DNA from: Balneolaceae bacterium
Lineage (GTDB): Bacteria > Bacteroidota > Rhodothermia > Balneolales > Balneolaceae
DNA: 8,114 nucleotides
NCBI GenBank assembly: GCA_007129085.1
Contig: SKWF01000159.1
Coordinates: 1-8,114, forward strand
Reading direction: 5' to 3'
In this document: positions 6,112 to 8,114 of the stretch, one piece after another
Layout of the letters: each line of letters opens with the position of its first letter
Position numbering within the stretch: position 1 is the stretch's first letter
Position numbers and translations under genes: made by a program
The notes under the pieces: model-generated
What the model was told of the DNA's origin: nothing
Databases searched by the model: none
The model's input: only the letters and a program-made list of their open reading frames with translations

Positions 6112-7182
6112 TCACATGTCCGTGTAAGAACGTACCACCCTGTTCGAAATACCGGTCAGGATTTCATGAACATTGGTTTCGGCGCTTTTAGCCCAATCTG
6201 ATGCATCCAGTGCATCATCGCCCATAAGGATGACTTCCGTCTCCGGGGACAGTTTATCCCCTTTTAAAAACACCATGATGTAATCCATTGTAACATTGCC
6301 AACCTGGGGATAAAGCTTTCCGTCAATTAACACCTCCAGCTTATTGCTGATCGAACGCGGAACTCCATCGCCATATCCCACCGGAATGGTTCCGAGATAT
6401 CCATCTTCGTGGGCTGTCCAGCTGCCGCCGTAACTGACGCTATCACCTTTGGCAACTTTCCGAACCTGAACCAATTTCGATTTCCAGGTCAGTGCCGGTT
6501 TCAGCCAATCCACCTGCTTTTTGCCGGCAGTATAGCCACAGATTGTAAGGCCGGATCGAATCATATCAAACCGGTCGATATCGTAATGGACAGATGCTCC
6601 CGTATTACTCATATGGGCAAGCGGAACCTCCTCAAATTTCTCCAGAATCGTCTTGAATTTCTTATGCTGATCCTCTACTTCATCGGCACCGGGGTCATCC
6701 GCCATCGCGTGGTGCGAATAGATACCGGAACAGATCAACCGCTGATTCAGAACTGCAAGTTGACGAACCTCGGCCGCATCCTCCGGCTTAAATCCAAGCC
6801 GTCCCATTCCTGTATCAAAATTCAGATGGTATCTCGTGCCGTCCATCAACACCGAAAAGTGAGTTTTATGGCTGATGGTTGCCGTTAAGTTATGCGTACC
6901 GTATGCTGCAGCGTTACGCGAATCGGGCACACCAAATACCAATATCGGCTTTTTGATCCCTCCCATTCTCAGCTCAATCCCCTCATCAACGGTGGCAACG
7001 CCAAACTGATCCACATCCTCTTCGATATGCTTCGCCATACGTACAGCACCGTGACCATACCCGTTGCACTTCACAACAGCGAGCATTTTAGGCGGCGATA
7101 CCCTTTTTTTTACCTCGTTAATATTATCGGTGAGCGTCTGCAGATTTATTTCAGCGTAGGAATTGGGAAAATGGTTCTTCAA
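6112..7182 (-). CDS. alr: Alanine racemase (PLP-dependent), TTG start
   Basis: Alanine racemase interconverts L- and D-alanine in the cytoplasm, supplying D-alanine for peptidoglycan. The 356-residue protein has the normal two-domain layout: a TIM barrel (about 8-230) and a C-terminal beta domain. Visible motifs are YAEINL (9-14); the PLP lysine K38 in VVKCNGYGHGA; DTGMGRLG (123-130); SNTGAS (192-197) for phosphate binding; R209 in MIRSGL, expected to contact the pyridine nitrogen; the catalytic tyrosine Y251 in VSYGGSW; and M299-D300 in VGNVTMD. Two positions deviate from the textbook enzyme: N121, where a carbamylated lysine is common, and C39/G41 beside the PLP lysine (usually KANAYGHG). 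The start is TTG at 7182, as the next methionine (M33) would remove conserved sequence. This TTG overlaps the upstream TGA (TTGA), and GGAG lies 7 nt before it, so translation is probably coupled to the oxidoreductase gene. The racemase assignment is strong; alanine as substrate is by family. Confidence 0.93.
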   Translation of the reverse strand: MKNHFPNSYAEINLQTLTDNINEVKKRVSPPKMLAVVKCNGYGHGAVRMAKHIEEDVDQFGVATVDEGIELRMGGIKKPILVFGVPDSRNAAAYGTHNLTATISHKTHFSVLMDGTRYHLNFDTGMGRLGFKPEDAAEVRQLAVLNQRLICSGIYSHHAMADDPGADEVEDQHKKFKTILEKFEEVPLAHMSNTGASVHYDIDRFDMIRSGLTICGYTAGKKQVDWLKPALTWKSKLVQVRKVAKGDSVSYGGSWTAHEDGYLGTIPVGYGDGVPRSISNKLEVLIDGKLYPQVGNVTMDYIMVFLKGDKLSPETEVILMGDDALDASDWAKSAETNVHEILTGISNRVVRSYTDM

Positions 7183-8114
7183 GATCTTGCTCCAAACAGT
7201 TTTCGTCGTTTATGCTTTTTCAGTATTACGTTAGCAGCGTTATATCCCGCGGCGCCAAATACGCCCCCGCCGGGATGGCAGGATGCACTGCTTAAATATA
7301 GATGATCAATCGGCGTTTCGTACCGGCTGAGCTCGGGCGTGGGGCGAAACATAAACATCTGGTCAAAATTCATCTCCACATGCATAACATTTCCGCGCAA
7401 CAGCCCATGTTTTCGCTCAATATCCAGCGGGGACTGAATATACCAATCAATCAGCTTTCCTTTCATATTTGGAGCATATTTTTCTACCACTCCGTAAATT
7501 TTTTCGGCCTCCCGCTCACGGATATCATCCCACTTCAACCCGTTCGCCAACTCGTACGGATGCCACTGCGCCCACGCAAACAGCGTATGCTTGCCATCCT
7601 TCGCCACTTCCGGGTCAATTTTCGAGAACGTCATCGCCAATACAGCGGGATCTTCCGGCGGCATCCTCTTCATATAATCCCCAATGGCGCGGTCCATATA
7701 CTGGGTTGATGGCGCCAAAAGCTGCATTCCGTTGTGTACATGTGGATCTCCGGGGCAAGCCGTGTACTCCGGCAGCTCCTCCACTGCACAGCGAATTACC
7801 ATTCCAAACCCGTTCCCCACCTGTATATTCTCAACTTTTTTGAACAGGGCCGGGTCCAACTTCTCCCTTCCCACCATTTTCAGCATCGTCGTCTGCACGT
7901 GCGCATTCGATACAATCAGGTCGCCTTTATAGTAATCTCCGTTCTCCGTAATCACGCCGTTCGCTTTTCCATCCGCAATATCAATGGTTTTCACCGGGCT
8001 GTTGGTGATGATCTCCCCACCGTGATCCTCAATCAGCCGTGCCATCGCCTGGGTCAGCATGCCGCTGCCCCCTTTGGGATGCTTCGCTCCGCTCTGATGC
8101 AGCATCGACTGCCA
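7179..8114 (-). CDS. NAD(P)/FAD-dependent oxidoreductase, phytoene-dehydrogenase-like (N-terminus outside window)
   Basis: This is a flavoprotein amine-oxidase-fold enzyme of the phytoene desaturase/PYROXD2-like group. The frame runs off the right edge (311 codons visible), so the ATG at 8105 is internal. Members are usually about 500 residues, so roughly 200, including the N-terminal GxGxxG dinucleotide-binding motif, are missing. Numbered from that ATG, one sees HPKGGSGMLTQAMARLIEDHG (9-29) followed by the ITNSPVKTI strand, the substrate-domain middle, and the C-terminal FAD-closing segment DHLYLSSASCHPGGGVFGAAG (267-287) with YNAANVIL. It ends in a polybasic tail (KKHKRRK, 296-302). Carotenoid desaturation is possible, but the group covers many substrates and no carotenoid genes are visible, so no symbol is given. 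Its TGA overlaps the alr start by 4 bp, indicating a shared mRNA. Confidence 0.88.
   Translation of the reverse strand, partial: WQSMLHQSGAKHPKGGSGMLTQAMARLIEDHGGEIITNSPVKTIDIADGKANGVITENGDYYKGDLIVSNAHVQTTMLKMVGREKLDPALFKKVENIQVGNGFGMVIRCAVEELPEYTACPGDPHVHNGMQLLAPSTQYMDRAIGDYMKRMPPEDPAVLAMTFSKIDPEVAKDGKHTLFAWAQWHPYELANGLKWDDIREREAEKIYGVVEKYAPNMKGKLIDWYIQSPLDIERKHGLLRGNVMHVEMNFDQMFMFRPTPELSRYETPIDHLYLSSASCHPGGGVFGAAGYNAANVILKKHKRRKLFGARS
7190..7193 (-). promoter_or_regulatory. Shine-Dalgarno GGAG supporting the alr TTG start
   Basis: On the - strand GGAG lies within the last codons of the upstream oxidoreductase gene, 7 nt before the TTG at 7182, an ideal spacing. It is the only clear Shine-Dalgarno found before a start in this window. 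It supports TTG rather than a later ATG as the start. Because it is also coding sequence (Gly-Ala), chance cannot be excluded. Confidence 0.6.

Noticed and set aside
6409..7305. Two + strand reading frames (159 and 137 codons) opposite alr
   Set aside because: Both are antisense to a conserved alanine racemase with intact motifs; no domain or signal is recognisable in them.
7302..7932. Overlapping + strand reading frames opposite the oxidoreductase
   Set aside because: They overlap each other in different frames and are antisense to a conserved flavoprotein; the Pro/Arg-rich content reflects the complementary strand.
1..8114. A novel defence, mobile or CRISPR-like system
   Set aside because: Both strands are accounted for by housekeeping genes with short gaps; no repeats, nucleases, transposases, attachment sites or phage genes are visible.

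Overview
This window is a run of ordinary, intact chromosomal genes. The left two thirds (1-5140, + strand) is the back half of a respiratory complex I operon: the 3' end of nuoD, then complete nuoE, nuoF, nuoG and nuoH. Together these hold the NADH/FMN input site (NuoF), the iron-sulfur chain of the peripheral arm (NuoE, NuoF, NuoG), the end of the quinone-site subunit (NuoD), and the membrane subunit joining the two arms (NuoH). Most gene junctions are 4-8 bp. The exception is nuoF-nuoG, where 146 bp contain a hairpin, a second inverted repeat and a promoter-like sequence. A strong intrinsic terminator 31 bp after nuoH closes the unit, so nuoI-nuoN, which usually follow, must lie elsewhere.

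Right after the terminator is a + strand gene for an unrecognised, extremely acidic lipoprotein (5236-6054; 56 acidic against 4 basic residues in the mature part). It converges on a two-gene - strand unit: a phytoene-dehydrogenase-like FAD oxidoreductase (cut by the right edge, 8114-7179) whose TGA stop overlaps the TTG start of an alanine racemase gene (7182-6112). A GC-rich hairpin lies between the convergent stops.

Organism: most + strand starts lack a Shine-Dalgarno sequence, the lipoprotein has a loose lipobox, intergenic spaces are A/T-rich, and the exported protein is strongly acidic. This suggests a member of the Bacteroidota/Rhodothermota/Balneolota (FCB) side of the bacteria, plausibly a marine or halophilic one. 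That placement is inference; no rRNA or marker phylogeny is available here.

I see no CRISPR array, RNA gene, insertion sequence, prophage, toxin-antitoxin or defence system, and no gene-free stretch over 300 bases. The points most worth a second look are the unknown acidic lipoprotein and its promoter, the segmentation of the nuo operon, the missing N7 cluster in a short NuoG, and active-site variation plus the TTG start in the racemase.
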